The notes: generated from the sequence alone by a model not told the origin. DNA of 64,000 nucleotides from Simiduia aestuariiviva (GCF_014192475.1 NZ_JACHXZ010000001.1:693914-757913), one strand, 5' to 3'; positions 25,695-35,857 are shown, counted from the stretch's first letter. Translations and numbers: made by a program.

Positions 25695-26843
25695 ATGCGT
25701 AAACCGGTGAAATTTCGGCTGCTATTTTTGGTTGCGGCCCTCGTGATCTACGTTGTGGGAGCGCATCTACTCCCTGAGCACATCAGCGCCGAGAGTTGGT
25801 CGATGTCACTGCTGGTGGAACACGCCGAATGGCAGCGATTGTTGGCGGTGACCGGCCTGTTTTTTGGGGTCATGCCGTTGCTCTATTGGTACTGCGTCAT
25901 TCGTATGGGCCAGCAGGCATGGTGGAAGCTGCTACTGATTTTTTCACTGAGCAGTTTGATTGCCCGCTATACCTATCCTGAAGATATCGCCCAGTATTTC
26001 GAATTTATTACGTGGTTGCGCTACCCCATTATCGCAGTGCTATTGGCACTGGAATTGTATTTAATGGTGACCATCTGCCGGTCCTTGTGGGCCGCCCGCA
26101 ATCTAACGGGCGATCCGCGTTTGCACATGTTGGCGCAATATCAGGTTGAACATAGCGACATTGCTCAGGGTGCTGACGCAAAAGTTGATGGCGTTGACGC
26201 GAAAGTAGACGCGACGAGCGAATCCCATTCAACCGAGCAGAAAGCATCGGCCAAGGCGGCAAAACAATTAGAGCTGGCATTGACCTTTGCCCACGAGCCG
26301 GCCAGTTGGTATTACGCCATTCCTCGATTGACGCGCAACCATACGCCGGCGCTGGCGAATATTGTGCTGCGCTCGGCGACCCGCAGCCACTTTTTCATGG
26401 TGCTCGCCGCCCTGCTACTCGGAGCTGTGGGCAGCTATGTATTGCTGGCCGACTGGAGTGTTACCGCTGCGACATTGGTCGCCACCTTTATCGCTTACGG
26501 CAGCGTGATGTTCGTGGCCAATTATCGGGTGAGTCGCTATTACTCGCTGTACCTGAGCGGAAATTCGCTGGTGATCAACAATGGGTGGTGGGGGTTTTGT
26601 GCCATTGATCGCACGGTGATTGCCCGCTGCGAGCGTGGCAGTTGGAGCCTTGAGGATGATAGCGAGGGGCTATTTATTGGTCGCAAACCCTGCAACATTA
26701 AAATCCAGCTTACTCAACCACAACATTATTTTTCGGGCATTGCCACCATGAAAGATGCCGTATCAACAATTTACCTTACCGTGGATGATTCGCAACGCGT
26801 GGTTGCGCAGCTTACCGAAGAGACCGTGCTAAACGTCGCTTAA
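25695..26843 (+). CDS. Multipass membrane protein of unknown family
   Basis: A 382-residue membrane protein. Membrane helices are visible at about 8-25 (LLFLVAALVIYVVGAHLL), 48-65, 73-90, 110-130 (YPIIAVLLALELYLMVTIC) and a later pair at about 235-275 (FFMVLAALLLGAVGSYVLL, ATLVATFIAYGSVMFVA). Between them lies an acidic, Lys-rich loop with the internal near-repeat GADAKVDGVDAKVDAT. The last 100 residues are beta-rich (YYSLYLSGNSLVINNGWWGF), like a PH-type domain. It starts 74 bases after the Cys-rich gene and ends 23 bases before the nuclease-helicase gene, so it is likely co-transcribed with both. Function unknown. Confidence 0.6.
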   Translation: MRKPVKFRLLFLVAALVIYVVGAHLLPEHISAESWSMSLLVEHAEWQRLLAVTGLFFGVMPLLYWYCVIRMGQQAWWKLLLIFSLSSLIARYTYPEDIAQYFEFITWLRYPIIAVLLALELYLMVTICRSLWAARNLTGDPRLHMLAQYQVEHSDIAQGADAKVDGVDAKVDATSESHSTEQKASAKAAKQLELALTFAHEPASWYYAIPRLTRNHTPALANIVLRSATRSHFFMVLAALLLGAVGSYVLLADWSVTAATLVATFIAYGSVMFVANYRVSRYYSLYLSGNSLVINNGWWGFCAIDRTVIARCERGSWSLEDDSEGLFIGRKPCNIKIQLTQPQHYFSGIATMKDAVSTIYLTVDDSQRVVAQLTEETVLNVA

Positions 26844-26866
26844 TAATCACAATCGCGGGAGCGCAC

Positions 26867-29800
26867 ATGTATCAACAACAGGGCCAGTGGGTGTATTCGC
26901 CGTCGGACCTCACGACATTTTTAGCGAGCCCCTATGCGAGTTGGATGAATCGGTTAGCCAAAGCCTATCCGAATGACGCACCCGCGCGCGACCCCGCCGA
27001 TGGTTTAATGGGGGTGTTGCAGCAGCGAGGTTACGCCCATGAAGCGCGCATTGTCGACGAGCTCAGCGCCCAGGGTTTGTCGGTTTTTACCATTGAAGCC
27101 GATGACAACGATGAGCGCGCAGCGCGCACAGTCGAGGCCATGCGCAGCGGTGTGGATGTTATTTTTCAGGGCTATTTACGCCAACACCCCTTTGCGGGTT
27201 TTGCCGACTTTTTGGTGAAGGTGCCGGGGCCCAGTCAGCTCGGCGATTTTCACTACACCGTGTGGGACACTAAATTGTCGGGCGCCCCCAAGCCCGCGCA
27301 CTTGGTGCAACTGTGTTGCTATGCCCACATGCTAAGTGCATTGCAAGGCGTGCGCCCAGAGACCTTGGTGGTGGTGACCGGCGACGGTGTGCAACATTCG
27401 TTTCGTACCGATGACTATTTCTTTTACTATCGGGCGTTGCGCGATGGGTTTTTAACGCAGCAAGAAAACTTTGACCCCGCGCAAAGGCCTGACCCTGCGG
27501 AGTCTGACAGTTGGGGCGATTGGAGCGGCGCGGCAGAGGCTGCGTTGCTGGAGCGCGATCACTTGTTTCAGGTGGCCAACATCACCAAAGGCCAAATTAA
27601 AAAACTCAATCGTGCCGGTGTTCATACCCTAACTCAGTTGGCGGAATTGGACGCTGCACACATCGCCAGTGTACAGCCCGCAATGCTCGCGCGCCTGAAA
27701 GCTCAGGCCCAGGCGCAGTTGCACACCAAAGCGCAGCAGGCGAAAGGTGAAATTCGGCCCTGGTTCAAGGTGTTGCGGCCCGCCGCTGGCGAGAAAGCGG
27801 GCCTGGCGTTACTACCGCCGGCGTCGCCCCTGGATGTGTTTTTTGATATCGAGGGATTTCCGCTGGTGCAGGGCGGCTTGGAATACTTGTGGGGCGCCAG
27901 CTTTTTCGATGCAGAGGGTAGGCGTCAGTTTCGCGATTTCTGGGCGCACGATGCCGAGCAGGAAAAGCGGGCGTTTATTGAATTTATTAGCTGGGTCTAT
28001 GAGCGTTGGCACCGCGACCCGACCATGCATATTTACCACTACGCCAATTACGAAATTGCCGCCTGCAGAAAATTGATGGGCCGCTATGGCGTGTGTGAAC
28101 ACCAAGTGGATCAGCTACTGCGCAATGACGTGTTCGTAGATTTGTACACGGTGGTCAAGGGTGCGTTGGTGTTGGGTGAGCCGCGCTATTCCATTAAAAA
28201 TGTTGAGCACCTCTACCGGTCTAAACGCGACACGGCGGTGGGTACTGGCGGTGATTCCGTGGTGGTCTACGAGCAGTGGCGGGCACTCAATCAACAGGGT
28301 GTCGAGGGCGATAGTTGGCAGAACTCGGCCATTCTGAAAAGTATTCGCGATTACAATATTGACGATTGCGACTCCACCCAAGAGCTGGTGGATTGGCTGC
28401 GGGCGCAGCAACAGCAGCATGGCATCGATTATGTTGGGCGCAGCGATGTGGTGGAGCCCGAAGTCAGCGAGGCGCAATCGGCCACCTTGACACTGCGTGA
28501 TCGCTTGCTGGAAAAAGCGGAACAGCTGCGTGATCAAGATGCGGCGGCGGGCGCTCTGCACGCAACGCTGGCGGGATTATTGGAATTTCATCGGCGCGAC
28601 GCCAAGCCCGTCTTTTGGCGATTGTTTGATCGTTTGGGATTGAGCGAGTTGGAACTGGTGGATGACTTAGATTGTTTGGCGGGCTGCGTGCGCACGGAAA
28701 AACCGCCCTATAAACATTCGCCGCGCGCGCGCAATTTAACCTACGAATACCGTTTTAATCCCGAGCAGGCATTTAAAGGTGCTCAGAAAAACTTTTATGT
28801 GCTAGGCGAAGAAGATGCCGAGGGTAAATCCATTCGCGTGACTCTGCCGGAAGAGGAGAGCGATTTAAGCCAAGGGCTAATTGCCTTGCAGTGCAAGCAT
28901 GAGCTGCCTGAGCGCTTGAGTTTAGTGCCCGACGAATTTGTGAATCCGCAACCCATTCCGGCGGCGATTGAAGCGCAGGTGCGGGCCTATTTAGAGGGAA
29001 GTTTGGCACACAGTGCCATGGTGGATTTCCTGACCCGTGCGCGGCCGCGCTTTACAGGCGATTCGCCGACCAATGCCGCTACTGCGCCACTGGTTACGGC
29101 GACAGAGCCGAGCGCACGACTCGCACAGATCATTGATCGCGTATTGACACTTGATAGTAGCTACCTGACGTTGCAAGGCCCGCCGGGCGCCGGAAAATCC
29201 TACACGGGCAAGCACGTGATTGCGGAATTAATGCGCCGCGGCGCGCGTGTGGGCATTGCCAGCAACAGCCACAAGGCAATCAACAATTTGTTACTCGGTG
29301 TTGCAAAACATTGCCGCGTCGAGGGCATTGCCGCGCAGTTCGCCTGCACTAAACATCCTGAACCTGAGTTTGAAGCATTGGGTGTGGTGGAGTTGGGGAA
29401 TGGCGCGCTGGCCGATTGGTTGGCAGACAGTTCAGTGGTGGGCACTACCGCCTGGGGATTTGCGCGGCCGGATATGCTTGGCCAGCTCGACTATTTATTT
29501 GTAGACGAGGCGGGGCAGGTATCTGTTGCGAATTTAGTGGGTATGAGTGGCGCGGCGCGCAACTTGGTGTTGATGGGTGATCAAATGCAATTGGGCCAGC
29601 CGTCACAGGGTTCGCATCCCGGCGAATCGGGCTTGAGTGTGCTGGATTATTTGCTGCACGACACGCCCACCATTCCAGCGCACATGGGCGTATTTTTAGG
29701 CACCACCTTTCGGATGCATTCGCGGGTTAATCAATTTATTAGCCAGCATATCTACGAGGGAAAATTGGCGGCCCATGCACACAACGATTCGCGCTTCATC

Positions 29801-30322
29801 GACGTGCCGACCGATTATCGTGGTCCGCTCGATCAAACGGCGGGCTTGATATACATTCCCGTGCATCATGAGGGCAATACGCAAGCAGCCTTAGAGGAAG
29901 TGGATCTTATCGTCGCGCTAGCGAACGAGTTGTTGGGTCGTAGATTTCATACCGGCGATGCGCAATGCCCCACGCGCTCCATCGAATGGCGCGATATGCT
30001 GTTTGTGGCGCCCTACAATTTACAAGTACGGCAACTGCAACAGGCGCTAGGTCCGCAAGCACGGGTGGGCAGCGTGGATAAATTTCAGGGCCAGGAGGCG
30101 CCCATCGTATTTTTAAGTTTGTGTGCCAGCGATGCCAATGAATCGCCCCGCGGCCTGGAATTTCTGTTCGACCGGCACAGAATCAACGTCGCCATCTCAC
30201 GCGCGCAATGTTTGGCAGTGGTGGTTGGCAATCCGGCGCTGGCACAAACCCGCGCCAGCCGCGTTGAGCAAATCCCCTGCGTGAACTTAATGAATGCATT
30301 GATGAGTGAAGCCTCGTGTTGA
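26867..30322 (+). CDS. TM0106-type RecB-like nuclease fused to a UPF1/DNA2-type helicase
   Basis: A 1151-residue DNA- or RNA-processing enzyme. The N-terminus (about 1-170) is a RecB-like PD-(D/E)xK nuclease: SPSDLTTFLASPYASWMNRL, GYAHEARIVDEL, DFLVKVPG and the catalytic VWDTKLSG. A helix-hairpin-like segment near 235-285 (QIKKLNRAGVHTLTQLAEL) follows. Residues about 320-510 form an RNase H-fold exonuclease-like domain (DVFFDIEGFPLVQGG, NIDDCDSTQELVDWL). The helicase has Walker A GPPGAGKSY at 771, Walker B VDEAG near 880, GTTFRMH near 945 and the end motif VDKFQGQEAP. All key residues appear present. It ends at a terminator region. A role in repair or defence is inferred from the domain mix. 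Confidence 0.85.
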   Translation: MYQQQGQWVYSPSDLTTFLASPYASWMNRLAKAYPNDAPARDPADGLMGVLQQRGYAHEARIVDELSAQGLSVFTIEADDNDERAARTVEAMRSGVDVIFQGYLRQHPFAGFADFLVKVPGPSQLGDFHYTVWDTKLSGAPKPAHLVQLCCYAHMLSALQGVRPETLVVVTGDGVQHSFRTDDYFFYYRALRDGFLTQQENFDPAQRPDPAESDSWGDWSGAAEAALLERDHLFQVANITKGQIKKLNRAGVHTLTQLAELDAAHIASVQPAMLARLKAQAQAQLHTKAQQAKGEIRPWFKVLRPAAGEKAGLALLPPASPLDVFFDIEGFPLVQGGLEYLWGASFFDAEGRRQFRDFWAHDAEQEKRAFIEFISWVYERWHRDPTMHIYHYANYEIAACRKLMGRYGVCEHQVDQLLRNDVFVDLYTVVKGALVLGEPRYSIKNVEHLYRSKRDTAVGTGGDSVVVYEQWRALNQQGVEGDSWQNSAILKSIRDYNIDDCDSTQELVDWLRAQQQQHGIDYVGRSDVVEPEVSEAQSATLTLRDRLLEKAEQLRDQDAAAGALHATLAGLLEFHRRDAKPVFWRLFDRLGLSELELVDDLDCLAGCVRTEKPPYKHSPRARNLTYEYRFNPEQAFKGAQKNFYVLGEEDAEGKSIRVTLPEEESDLSQGLIALQCKHELPERLSLVPDEFVNPQPIPAAIEAQVRAYLEGSLAHSAMVDFLTRARPRFTGDSPTNAATAPLVTATEPSARLAQIIDRVLTLDSSYLTLQGPPGAGKSYTGKHVIAELMRRGARVGIASNSHKAINNLLLGVAKHCRVEGIAAQFACTKHPEPEFEALGVVELGNGALADWLADSSVVGTTAWGFARPDMLGQLDYLFVDEAGQVSVANLVGMSGAARNLVLMGDQMQLGQPSQGSHPGESGLSVLDYLLHDTPTIPAHMGVFLGTTFRMHSRVNQFISQHIYEGKLAAHAHNDSRFIDVPTDYRGPLDQTAGLIYIPVHHEGNTQAALEEVDLIVALANELLGRRFHTGDAQCPTRSIEWRDMLFVAPYNLQVRQLQQALGPQARVGSVDKFQGQEAPIVFLSLCASDANESPRGLEFLFDRHRINVAISRAQCLAVVVGNPALAQTRASRVEQIPCVNLMNALMSEASC

Positions 30323-30455
30323 CGGGCTGCGCCAATAGCTGCTGTCTTGTAAATGCTAAACCGTATGAACAAGCGGGTATGCTATGAGTTTATTGGCTTG
30401 GTGCTTAGTGTGGCGGTGCAAGAATTGAGTGGACTGCTCAGACGCTGAGCGCAAT

Positions 30456-30578
30456 ATGGCGAAGGTGACAGAAATGATTACCAACTATGCCACATTAAAG
30501 GCGTCGATTAAGTCGCTAAACATTCCCAGTGAAATGGCCTCGCGCGCTGGCGAGCTTGAAGCTACGGTTGCTCATTGA
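30456..30578 (+). other. Possible 40-codon open frame in a gene-poor gap
   Basis: The 30323-30692 gap holds one short frame from ATG 30456 (or ATG 30474, with GAAGGTGA upstream) to TGA 30578, with a helical product (TNYATLKASIKSLNIPSEM). It could be a small protein or the stub of a lost gene. No family is recognised and the evidence is thin. Confidence 0.2.
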
Positions 30579-30616
30579 CCCAGTGGGAAGTGCCCTTGTA
30601 GTTAATTGATGTACAC

Positions 30617-30649
30617 AAAAAAGCCGCTCAAAGTTAGAGCGGCTTTTTT
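30617..30649. terminator. Bidirectional Rho-independent terminator
   Basis: A perfect 13-base inverted repeat AAAAAAGCCGCTC/GAGCGGCTTTTTT with a 7-base loop lies between the nuclease-helicase gene on the plus strand and ybiT on the minus strand. The A and T runs on both sides allow termination in both directions. Confidence 0.9.
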
Positions 30650-30692
30650 GTATGCAGAATTAAAAACAAACGTATCGATTTAGGACTTCCCG

Positions 30693-32330
30693 CTATGCCA
30701 CTTTGCGTTTTTCGCTCTGGCTGGCTAGGTACTCATCGTAGGTACCTTGGAAGTCGATTAGCTTTTGGTCTTTAATTTCAATCACTCGTGTGGCCAGTGA
30801 AGAAACGAATTCGCGGTCGTGACTTACGAAAATCAGCGTGCCATCCCACAATTTAAGTGCGGTGTTGAGTGATTCGATAGCTTCCATGTCCAAGTGGTTG
30901 GTGGGTTCGTCCATCACCAGCACGTTGATATCCATCATCATTAATTTGCCGAATAGCAAGCGGTTTTTTTCACCACCCGAGCAGACCTTTACTTTTTTGT
31001 GCGCATCGTCGGCAGTGAATAGCAGGCGGCCTAGAATACCGCGCACTTTAAGGTCGTCGTGCTTGGGTGTGCGCCATTGGGACATCCAATCGAACAGTGT
31101 GAGGTCACAATCAAAATCTGCGTTGCTGTCTTGCGGGCAGTAGCCCATGGCAGCATTCTCCGCCCATTTGATGACACCGCCACTGGCTTGCAATTGATTG
31201 ACTAAGCAGCGCAGGAAGGTGGTTTTGCCCACGCCGTTTTCACCGATGACCGCGAGCTTGGCACCGGCCTCTAAAATGAGTTCACCCTTATCGAACAGTA
31301 TTTCGCCGTCAAATCCGTGGCTGAGGTTTTCTAGCACCAGGGCTTGGCGGTGCAATTTTTGATGCTGTTGAAAACGGATGTAGGGCGACATGCGGCTGGA
31401 ACTTTTAACTTCGTCCAGCGTGATTTTTTCCATTTTCTTCGCGCGTGAAGTGGCTTGTTTGGCTTTAGACGCATTGGCAGAGAAGCGATTAACGAACGCT
31501 TGCAGGTCGTCAATTTCTGCGCTCTTCTTGGCGTTTTCACTGAGTAGCTGTTCGCGAATCAGGGTAGAGGCCGCCACAAAGGCTTCGTAGTTGCCGGGGT
31601 AGATTCGCAATTCACCGTAATCGATATCGGCCATGTGGGTGCACACGGCGTTTAGGAAATGGCGGTCGTGCGAGATGATCACCATGGTGCTGGAGCGGGC
31701 GTTGAGCATGCCTTCAAGCCAGCTGATGGTGTGGATGTCCAAGTTGTTGGTGGGTTCGTCCAGCAACAGTATGTCGGGGTTGGCAAATAACGCCTGGGCC
31801 AATAGCACACGCAGCTTCCAGCCGGGGGCCACTTGGCTCATGGGGCCAAAATGCAGGGCCTCTTCTATGCCTGCCTGCAACAGAATTTCACCGGCGCGGC
31901 TCTCGGCGCTGTAGCCGTCCATTTCGGCAAATTTTACTTCTAGCTCAGCCACGGCCATGCCGTCTTCTTCGGTCATGTCGGCTTTGGCGTAGATGGCATC
32001 GCGCGCCTGTTTGACTTTCCACAGCGCCACATCGCCCATGATCACGGCATCGACCACGCTGTACTCTTCAAAGGCGAACTGATCTTGGCTTAGGGTACCT
32101 ACAGTGCAGCCTGGAGCTATCGAGACATTGCCCGCGGTAGGGGCAAGGGCGCCGCTCAGAATTTTCATAAAGGTGGACTTGCCGCAGCCGTTGGCCCCGA
32201 TCAGACCGTAGCGGTTGCCGTTGCCAAATTTGGCAGAGATGTTTTCGAACAATGGCTCGGCGCCAAACTGCATGGTGATGTTTGCGGTGGATATCAAAAG
32301 GGAGCTACCTGAACTGAGCGGGTGGGTCAT
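30693..32330 (-). CDS. ybiT: ABC-F ATPase YbiT
   Basis: A 545-residue ABC-F protein with two ATPase cassettes and no membrane part; ABC-F proteins act on the ribosome to resolve stalling or adjust elongation. The first cassette has GANGCGKST and [11 protein letters not shown], the second GENGVGKTT and [11 protein letters not shown], both followed by the switch histidine ([14 protein letters not shown]). The P-site-facing linker is rich in Lys/Ala (about 275-310, [15 protein letters not shown]). The string [17 protein letters not shown] and the overall layout match E. coli YbiT. The ATG at 32330 was taken; a TTG start 33 bases later (LISTANIT) would match the E. coli N-terminus better and is a real alternative. 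Confidence 0.88.
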   Translation of the reverse strand: MTHPLSSGSSLLISTANITMQFGAEPLFENISAKFGNGNRYGLIGANGCGKSTFMKILSGALAPTAGNVSIAPGCTVGTLSQDQFAFEEYSVVDAVIMGDVALWKVKQARDAIYAKADMTEEDGMAVAELEVKFAEMDGYSAESRAGEILLQAGIEEALHFGPMSQVAPGWKLRVLLAQALFANPDILLLDEPTNNLDIHTISWLEGMLNARSSTMVIISHDRHFLNAVCTHMADIDYGELRIYPGNYEAFVAASTLIREQLLSENAKKSAEIDDLQAFVNRFSANASKAKQATSRAKKMEKITLDEVKSSSRMSPYIRFQQHQKLHRQALVLENLSHGFDGEILFDKGELILEAGAKLAVIGENGVGKTTFLRCLVNQLQASGGVIKWAENAAMGYCPQDSNADFDCDLTLFDWMSQWRTPKHDDLKVRGILGRLLFTADDAHKKVKVCSGGEKNRLLFGKLMMMDINVLVMDEPTNHLDMEAIESLNTALKLWDGTLIFVSHDREFVSSLATRVIEIKDQKLIDFQGTYDEYLASQSEKRKVA

Positions 32331-32593
32331 GTCGAATGCGGGGCGACCCTGCGACACAAAGGGGGCGCACTATATAGAGTTGGTGGTGTTAAGTCGAGAT
32401 AAATTGGTTGATTAATGAGCAATAGATGGACGCGCCATGGCGGGATTTGGGGCCGTCACGAGGGTGCAAAAGCGGTGTAGGGGCGGTGAAACGGGCTAGT
32501 TGGCGTTGACCTGCCCGCCACCATAGGCAATGCTGCGTCTTTTTAACGAACGGGTGGCTAGCCTGTCACCCCAGCGCGCAAGGAAAACAGGTT

Positions 32594-33679
32594 ATGGCGT
32601 TACGCACTCATCGCCTATGGGTGGCACTGATGACTTTATTCATGGTTCAAGGCCTCTTCGCCATCGACCTGCCACGCATCCGCACCTTAACCCCCGAGCA
32701 GAGCGAGCGGGCGGCGGCGAATTACCAGAAGTACTGTGTGTTGTGCCATGGTGCCGATCGGCAGGGTTACGTCAACGATCACGCGCCGTCTTTACGCAGC
32801 AAAAGCTTGTTCGAATCGGGCATCCCGCACGCGGTATTGCGGCCGCTGTCTTACGGTCGGCAGGGCACCGCCATGGGCGGCTATCTGGATGAAATGGGCG
32901 GGCCGCTGACGCTGGATGAAACCTGGGACTTAACCTACTGGTTGTTTGAGCAATCCGGTGCCACCCGAGTGCCGATCAGTACCAAACCCGTGCATGGCGA
33001 TGTGGCGCGCGGTGGCGAACTGTATCAACAACATTGCGCCGACTGCCATGGCAAAGAAGGTGAAGGTGTGAATGCGCCGGCCTTGGGCAACCCTTCAGCA
33101 CTGGCCCACAACTCAGATGAATTCTACCGCTACGCGATTACCCATGGCCGCGATGGTACGCCTATGGTGGCCTTTAAAGATCGCCTGTCTGCAGCTGATA
33201 TCGACAATGTCACCGCCTTTTTGCGTTCGCGTGCCGGCGGCTGGCAACAAACGGCGCCGGTGTTAAAGCAACTGCCCAGCCCCGATCAGTTTGTTATCAA
33301 TCCCGAAGGTGATGAGCCGAGCTTTGTGTTGACCGACGATCTCTATGTGTCGGCGGCGGATCTAAATGCCGCTCTCGCGGCCAAGCAGCGCATGATTTTG
33401 CTGGACACGCGCGTGACATCCGTCTGGCAGATGGCGCACATCGAAGGGTCTTTCCCTATGCCGTATTACTCTAATTTTGATGGCATTGCAGAACTGCTGC
33501 CCAGGGATGTGCAAATCGTCGCCTACTGCTCATGCCCACGTGCTGCGGCAGATTATGTGATTGGCAAATTGCGCGATCGGGGCTTTACCAAAACGGCCGT
33601 GTTATATGAAGGCATTTTTGGTTGGATGGAATTGGGTTTTCCCGTAATGCGCGGCGATGTCAAAGAGGCGAGTGAGTAG
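32594..33679 (+). CDS. Dihaem cytochrome c fused to a rhodanese domain
   Basis: A 361-residue periplasmic protein. A signal peptide (ALMTLFMVQGLFA) is followed by two class I cytochrome c domains, with haem motifs C48-VL-C51-H52 and C148-AD-C151-H152 and candidate Met ligands M94 and M191. Residues about 250-355 form a rhodanese domain (MILLDTRVTSVWQMAHIEGS cut before its end) whose active loop is YCSCPRA with cysteines 312 and 314. It could pass electrons while handling bound sulfane sulfur or a related thiol chemistry. AGGA lies before the ATG. A Tat-exported PLP enzyme and a glutathione transferase follow on the same strand. The substrate is unknown. Confidence 0.82.
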   Translation: MALRTHRLWVALMTLFMVQGLFAIDLPRIRTLTPEQSERAAANYQKYCVLCHGADRQGYVNDHAPSLRSKSLFESGIPHAVLRPLSYGRQGTAMGGYLDEMGGPLTLDETWDLTYWLFEQSGATRVPISTKPVHGDVARGGELYQQHCADCHGKEGEGVNAPALGNPSALAHNSDEFYRYAITHGRDGTPMVAFKDRLSAADIDNVTAFLRSRAGGWQQTAPVLKQLPSPDQFVINPEGDEPSFVLTDDLYVSAADLNAALAAKQRMILLDTRVTSVWQMAHIEGSFPMPYYSNFDGIAELLPRDVQIVAYCSCPRAAADYVIGKLRDRGFTKTAVLYEGIFGWMELGFPVMRGDVKEASE

Positions 33680-33886
33680 CGGTGCTGTAGTGCGAACGCG
33701 CTCACACAAAATTCTTAGATCTATGCAAAGTAATGTTGCGAGATACTTCACTCAGCGCTAACAATTGACCTACATATAGCAAATTTAGAGGTTTGGATTC
33801 TCTGGCATCACCTTATACTGATGCGCGTGTGGGCGCTTGCACTTGGGGCTTGACTGGCGTCCGTTTTGAGTGAAAAGGAGAATCAC

Positions 33887-35212
33887 ATGCTACGACGTCA
33901 ATTTTTAACGGGGCTGGGATTGGGTGTAGGTGCGAGCGTCATCGCGCCGCAGCTGGCGGCGGCCAGCGCCACAGGCACGACCCCCTTAGCGGCTGGAAGC
34001 CCAGCGGCGATGATTAAGCCGGCTGACTGGGTTGCACTGCGAAATTTATTTCCGCTGACAAAAAAATACATTCAATTATCGACATTTTTGTTGGCCTCGC
34101 ACCCCAGGCCTGTGAGCGATGCCATTGAAAAGCACCGCCGCGCCTTTGATGAAAATCCCTCTGACTATTGGCACCAACATTTTTTAACTATCGACCGCGA
34201 CATTTGCCAATCGGCCGCCGACTACATGGGCGGAAAGGCCGAGCAGATAGCGCTGACGGATAGCACTACCATGGGCCTTGGGCTGATTTACAGTGGCCTA
34301 CAATTAGAATCGGGCGATGAAATTCTACAAACGGTACACGACCACTACTCCACGGATATGTCGCTGGCGCACAGAGCTAAGCGCAGCGGCGGTAGCGTTC
34401 GGCGCATCGCACTCTACGATAATCCTGCGTTGGTCAATACGGCTGATGTGGTTAAGCGATTAACTGCGGCGGTCAATCAGCAGACAAAGGTAGTGGCGGC
34501 AACCTGGGTGCACTCGTCGACTGGCGTTAAATTGCCCATTCGAGCCATGGCCGACGCCATTGCGTCGCTCAATAAAAAGCGTAAAGCGAATCGGCAAATT
34601 ATTTTTTGTGTCGACGGTGTGCACGGTTTTGGCATAGAAGATATCGATGTGACCACCCTTGGCTGCGATTTTTTTGTAGCGGGCACGCACAAGTGGATAT
34701 TTGGCCCGCGCGGCACTGGAGTTATTTGGGGCAACGAGCGTGCATGGAGCCAGAGTGAACCGGTGATTCCCAGTTTTAGCGGCTCTTACGATGTTTGGCT
34801 CGGCAACCTGACGCAAGATCAAGTGCCCATGGGCGAACACATGTCGCCTGGCGGCTTTCATTCTTTCGAACACCGGTGGGCATTGCCCGAAGCATTTAAG
34901 CTGCATTTGCAATTGGGTAAAGCCAATGTGCAAAAGCGCATTCACCAATTGAACACCTATACCAAACAGGGCTTGTCTGCCATGCCGCATGTGACCCTGT
35001 ATACGCCTCTGGCGTCAGCGTTGTCCTCTGGTTTGGTGTGTTTTGATGTGCAAGGCATGCCGGCCGAAGCGGTGGTAGAGCATATGCACAAAAAGGGAAT
35101 TATCATGAGCGCGACACCATATCGAAATAGCTATGCGCGCTTTGCGCCATCGCTGCTTAATAATGAGCAGGAAATTGATGTGGCGCTTAAGGAAATTTCG
35201 ACCTTAGGCTAA
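33887..35212 (+). CDS. Tat-exported class V aminotransferase-fold PLP enzyme (isopenicillin N epimerase/cysteine desulfurase-like)
   Basis: A 441-residue PLP-dependent enzyme of the class V fold. It starts with a twin-arginine signal, MLRRQFLTGLGLGVGASVIA, so the folded enzyme would be exported to the periplasm. The cofactor aspartate is in IIFCVDGVHGFG and the Schiff-base lysine in FFVAGTHKWIFGPRGTG. A serine/threonine-rich PLP-phosphate site is IALTDSTTMGLG. The active-site cysteine loop of IscS-type desulfurases is not obvious, so an epimerase or lyase role is equally possible. The ATG at 33887 has AAGGAG upstream and begins the signal peptide; the longer frame is rejected. The GST gene follows after 27 bases. 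Confidence 0.8.
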   Translation: MLRRQFLTGLGLGVGASVIAPQLAAASATGTTPLAAGSPAAMIKPADWVALRNLFPLTKKYIQLSTFLLASHPRPVSDAIEKHRRAFDENPSDYWHQHFLTIDRDICQSAADYMGGKAEQIALTDSTTMGLGLIYSGLQLESGDEILQTVHDHYSTDMSLAHRAKRSGGSVRRIALYDNPALVNTADVVKRLTAAVNQQTKVVAATWVHSSTGVKLPIRAMADAIASLNKKRKANRQIIFCVDGVHGFGIEDIDVTTLGCDFFVAGTHKWIFGPRGTGVIWGNERAWSQSEPVIPSFSGSYDVWLGNLTQDQVPMGEHMSPGGFHSFEHRWALPEAFKLHLQLGKANVQKRIHQLNTYTKQGLSAMPHVTLYTPLASALSSGLVCFDVQGMPAEAVVEHMHKKGIIMSATPYRNSYARFAPSLLNNEQEIDVALKEISTLG

Positions 35213-35239
35213 GGTTTCTATCAACAAAAGGATATGCGT

Positions 35240-35857
35240 ATGTCAACAATCAAGGTGACTTATTTCGATGTTAACGGTGGTCGGGGAGAACCCATTCGGT
35301 TGGCGTTACACTTCGCAGGTATAGCCTTCGAAGACCACCGTTTTCCCTTTAGCGAGTTTGCCGAAGTGCGTAAACAAACACCGTTTGGCCAAGTGCCAAC
35401 GGTGACCATAGATGGCGAAGTAATTACCCAATCCAACGCGTTGTGTCGATATTTCGGAAAGCAGGCAGGATTGTATCCAAAGGATGACTATCAAGCGCTT
35501 CTGTGTGATGAGGTGATGGATGCGGTTGAAGATGTTAGCCACAAGATCGTGGCAACCTTTGGGATGAGTGGCGATGAATTGAAAACCGCTCGTGAGCAAT
35601 TGGTAGCGGGTGTTTTCAGCACCTACTTAAAATGGTTGGACGATCGACTCGCTAAACAAGGCGGTGAATATTTTGCGGATAATCGCGTCACCATTGCCGA
35701 CCTAAAGGTATTCGTATTTGCTAAATGGCTGAGTTCTGGTCAGTTAGACCACGTGCCACAAATGCTGGTGCAGGAAGTGGCGCCACGGGTGGCGGCGCAT
35801 ATTGAGCGTATCAGCCATTTAGAAAAAGTAGCCGGGTATTATCAGTCGCGAAGTTAA
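35240..35857 (+). CDS. Glutathione S-transferase, sigma/alpha-type
   Basis: A 205-residue cytosolic glutathione transferase. The thioredoxin-like domain opens with KVTYFDVNGGRGEPIRLALH, where the Tyr is the expected glutathione-activating residue. FGQVPTVTIDGEVITQSNALCRYFG contains the cis-Pro and the glutamate/serine pair that grips glutathione (given only as landmarks). The helical domain follows from about 80 with the capping motif NRVTIADLKVF. The second ATG (35240) is chosen over 35234 because AAAGG would be too close to the first. It is probably co-transcribed with the PLP enzyme and ends at a strong terminator. Confidence 0.88.
   Translation: MSTIKVTYFDVNGGRGEPIRLALHFAGIAFEDHRFPFSEFAEVRKQTPFGQVPTVTIDGEVITQSNALCRYFGKQAGLYPKDDYQALLCDEVMDAVEDVSHKIVATFGMSGDELKTAREQLVAGVFSTYLKWLDDRLAKQGGEYFADNRVTIADLKVFVFAKWLSSGQLDHVPQMLVQEVAPRVAAHIERISHLEKVAGYYQSRS

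Noticed and set aside
32530-32892. A plus-strand open frame overlapping the cytochrome c gene start
   Set aside because: It is in another frame of the clear cytochrome c-rhodanese gene and has no family features.
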